From positions 1-15,669 of the forward strand of contig NZ_CAJTUX010000060.1 in NCBI RefSeq assembly GCF_910579365.1: 15,669 nt of DNA, given 5' to 3'. The notes under the pieces were generated by a model that saw only the letters and a program-made list of their open reading frames with translations, had not been told where the DNA came from and did no database searches. This DNA comes from an uncultured Oscillibacter sp. Lineage in GTDB: Bacteria > Bacillota > Clostridia > Oscillospirales > Oscillospiraceae. Made by a program: the position numbers and the translations under genes. Each line of letters starts with the position of its first letter. The first letter of the stretch is position 1. Of the stretch, positions 14,304-15,669 are shown piece after piece.

Positions 14304-15122
14304 CTACCGCCTCCGCCGCCACACACCGAAGATACTTTTCTTATACTGCTTCAGCGCTTCCTTTGCCGGTTCATAATCGCCCGCCGCCTGGAGATACCGG
14401 ACGCCTTTCTCTATGTTCTCCGGCACCCCGATCCCCTCGGCGTACATCCGCCCCAGGCCGTAAGACTTGTACTGGGAGTCCCGGCAGTTCATCTGCGTCA
14501 GCAGCGTCCGGCCCCGGACGGAATCCTGCTTGCAGCCCCAGCCCAGGAGACAGCATACACCCAGCATCCCCAGGTTCGTATTGTCCGAGTCCAGAGCATA
14601 ACTCTGTTCCAGATACTGCACCGCAGTGGCATAGTCCTGCTTCACACCCAGGCCCAGGAAGTACAGCTCTCCCAGCTGACTGCTGGCGTAAGAGTCGTTT
14701 CCAAAGGCCGCGCTCTTCTCATAGCAGGCCAGGGCCTTTGAAAAGCTCTGCTCCGCCACATTTCCATACCGATAGGCGTGTCCCAGGATCATCCAGCCTT
14801 TGAGATGTCCCTGTTCCGCAGCCCTCCGGGCGTAGTCCAAACCCTCCTGCTTCCGGCCCAGATGGAAGTATAACTCAAAGGCCCAGTGAAACATCCAGTC
14901 CGGGTATCCCAGCTCCGCCCCCTGCTGGAGCGCGAGCAGGAAATTCCTTTGATCCGGCGGAATCCGTGTTCTCCAGCCCTCCTGGTAGTAGGCCCGAAGG
15001 CCCCGCCCGGCGATGCCCATACCGCCCTCAAAGGCTTCTGCGTACCATTGGACGCTCTTTTGAACCTGTTCCGCCTTCACGACACATACACTGATCCCTT
15101 CCACCACCCTTCTTTTCAGCAT
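14304..15122 (-). CDS. Short Sel1-like repeat protein, 272 aa
   Basis: This is a paralog of the 413-aa Sel1 protein at 2987-4228. It aligns from residue 17 onward with residues about 163-413 of that protein: FEGGMGIAGRGLRAYYQ against FSGGMILAGRSYCIYYQ, CYEKSAAFGNDSYASSQLG against CYEKTASYGNDSYACRQLG, and the tail YKKSIFGVWRRRR against YKKSWFGVWRRK. The ~160 N-terminal residues of the longer protein are replaced by a short, unrelated Val-rich lead (MLKRRVVEGISVCVV). I prefer ATG 15122 (GGAG 9 nt upstream); a TTG at 15146 is possible. It could be a natural short form or a 5'-truncated copy that kept a start. Helical repeats suggest a protein-binding role. Confidence 0.85.
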   Translation of the reverse strand: MLKRRVVEGISVCVVKAEQVQKSVQWYAEAFEGGMGIAGRGLRAYYQEGWRTRIPPDQRNFLLALQQGAELGYPDWMFHWAFELYFHLGRKQEGLDYARRAAEQGHLKGWMILGHAYRYGNVAEQSFSKALACYEKSAAFGNDSYASSQLGELYFLGLGVKQDYATAVQYLEQSYALDSDNTNLGMLGVCCLLGWGCKQDSVRGRTLLTQMNCRDSQYKSYGLGRMYAEGIGVPENIEKGVRYLQAAGDYEPAKEALKQYKKSIFGVWRRRR

Positions 15123-15225
15123 CAGCTTTATCTCCAATACTTCCAACGCCGGTATTTCTAACTGTCAGGATTCGGATATTATAAGGGCCTGAAATCTCTG
15201 TCTGTCCTCTGGTACCCGCTTCCTG

Positions 15226-15239
15226 CCGGTTTTCACCGG
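15226..15239 (-). other. Short GAAA-loop hairpin after stop codon
   Basis: On the minus strand CCGGU-GAAA-ACCGG follows immediately after the TAA of the 117-aa gene. It is a 5-bp stem closed by a GNRA-type tetraloop. No U-run follows. Small and possibly chance; it may stabilise the 3' end of the first cistron. Confidence 0.3.
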
Positions 15240-15593
15240 TTACCCTGCGTCCAACGAGATGATTTTCGCGCTGGAATCCTTCACATTGAACACAGCGGCA
15301 TAGGAACGCCCCGGCATGGCCTCAAAGGTAAAATGGGCCTGCATACTGCCGTGCTTCCTGGCAACATAGTAGCTCTTTGACCAAGTGATCATAACATTGA
15401 GCTCCACCTTTCCGGGCAGCACATGGCAGGCCACGCCCTTTTGCACCTTTGCGCCTGGAACCGTCCGGGGATCGTAGACCTTGGAAACCGTGCCTTGGAT
15501 GCAGTCCGCTCCCAGCGCCGCGCCCAGGAACGCCCCTGCCAGTGCTGCGGCGGTACAGGTCGACTGCCGCCCTTGTTCCCACACTAATTCCAT
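15240..15593 (-). CDS. Small exported or membrane-tethered protein with shared leader, 117 aa
   Basis: Residues 1-31 (WEQGRQS, then Ala/Gly-rich helix ending GAFLGAALGADC) are nearly the same as the N-terminus of the 722-aa membrane protein, down to the DNA level. The rest is a different, beta-rich domain of about 80 residues (VQKGVACHVLPGKVELNVMI..., FTFEAMPGRSYAAVFNV, SAKIISLDAG), resembling a small sandwich fold with no named family. The leader could be a transmembrane helix or uncleaved signal; the Cys at 31 lacks a proper lipobox, as Asp precedes it. The start is supported by GGAGG 8 nt before the ATG. First visible gene of the array. Confidence 0.88.
   Translation of the reverse strand: MELVWEQGRQSTCTAAALAGAFLGAALGADCIQGTVSKVYDPRTVPGAKVQKGVACHVLPGKVELNVMITWSKSYYVARKHGSMQAHFTFEAMPGRSYAAVFNVKDSSAKIISLDAG
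15501..15529. repeat. Leader-encoding DNA repeat, copy 2
   Basis: The partner of 11053-11081 (28 of 29 bases identical by eye). It lies at the same place relative to the start codon, within the leader of the 117-aa gene. Confidence 0.7.
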
Positions 15594-15639
15594 GATCGTT
15601 GCCTCCGTTTTGAGTATCTGCTGTCAGGGATAGCTTACC

Positions 15640-15658
15640 ATACCCCGTGGATGGGTAT
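15640..15658 (-). other. Small inverted repeat upstream of first gene
   Basis: ATACCC and GGGTAT, separated by 7 nt, form a 6-bp palindromic arm pair 47-65 nt before ATG 15593. It could be an operator or an RNA hairpin. No clear promoter hexamers are visible with so little sequence left in the window. Confidence 0.25.
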
Positions 15659-15669
15659 CAGTTTCGTTT

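Noticed and set aside
15123..15239. Missing N-terminus of the short Sel1 gene in the upstream gap
   Set aside because: In the same frame a TGA occurs a few codons before TTG 15146, and the gap does not encode anything resembling residues 1-160 of the long paralog.
15240..15593. Lipoprotein signal in the 117-aa protein (Cys after GAALGAD)
   Set aside because: Asp at the -1 position does not fit a lipobox ([LVI][ASTVI][GAS]C), and the N-terminus has an acidic start and only one Arg.
1..15669. Mobile element, CRISPR array, tRNA or rRNA
   Set aside because: No transposase or integrase frame, no terminal inverted repeats, no regularly spaced repeats and no cloverleaf-like sequence were seen on either strand.

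Overview
This window looks like accessory DNA from a Gram-positive gut-type Clostridia, most likely an Oscillospiraceae relative (Flavonifractor/Oscillibacter-like). That placement is an inference from strong AGGAGG/GGAGG ribosome binding sites, high-GC codon use in most genes (63% GC in 541-600) and the protein style. There are no rRNA or tRNA genes and no housekeeping gene to anchor it.

All 18 genes I can support lie on the minus strand, so transcription runs from high to low coordinates. Packing is very tight: ATGA overlaps, 0-3 nt gaps, and ribosome binding sites inside the previous gene. No stretch over 300 bases lacks a gene. The longest gaps, all about 100-117 nt, are at 11134-11237, 13747-13845, 14188-14303 and 15123-15239.

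In order of transcription, the upstream block (15593 to 11238) holds: a small protein with a Gly/Ala-rich leader; a short Sel1-repeat protein; a GRAM/PH-like protein; an Imm49-like protein; a two-helix membrane protein; and an unknown protein with an HETGH motif. A 104-nt gap with a candidate promoter follows. Next come two large paralogous multi-helix membrane proteins with external C-terminal domains (11133-8965 and 8953-6743). After them come a small soluble protein, a two-helix membrane protein, a clear SMI1/KNR4 (SUKH) protein, an overlooked 41-residue ORF, another two-helix membrane protein, a long Sel1-repeat protein, a HEAT-like protein with Cys pairs, and three unknown proteins. A GGGAGG at the left edge suggests the array continues.

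The best overall reading is a polymorphic-toxin immunity array (polyimmunity locus) mixed with membrane proteins. SUKH and Imm49 are known immunity families, Sel1-repeat proteins often occur in such loci, and unrelated one-copy small genes of differing GC sit in one direction. No toxin, WXG100 protein, secretion ATPase, transposase or CRISPR array is visible. The most novel elements are the paralogous membrane pair, the leader shared between the 722-aa and 117-aa proteins, the 41-aa ORF, and the GC mosaicism within and between genes.
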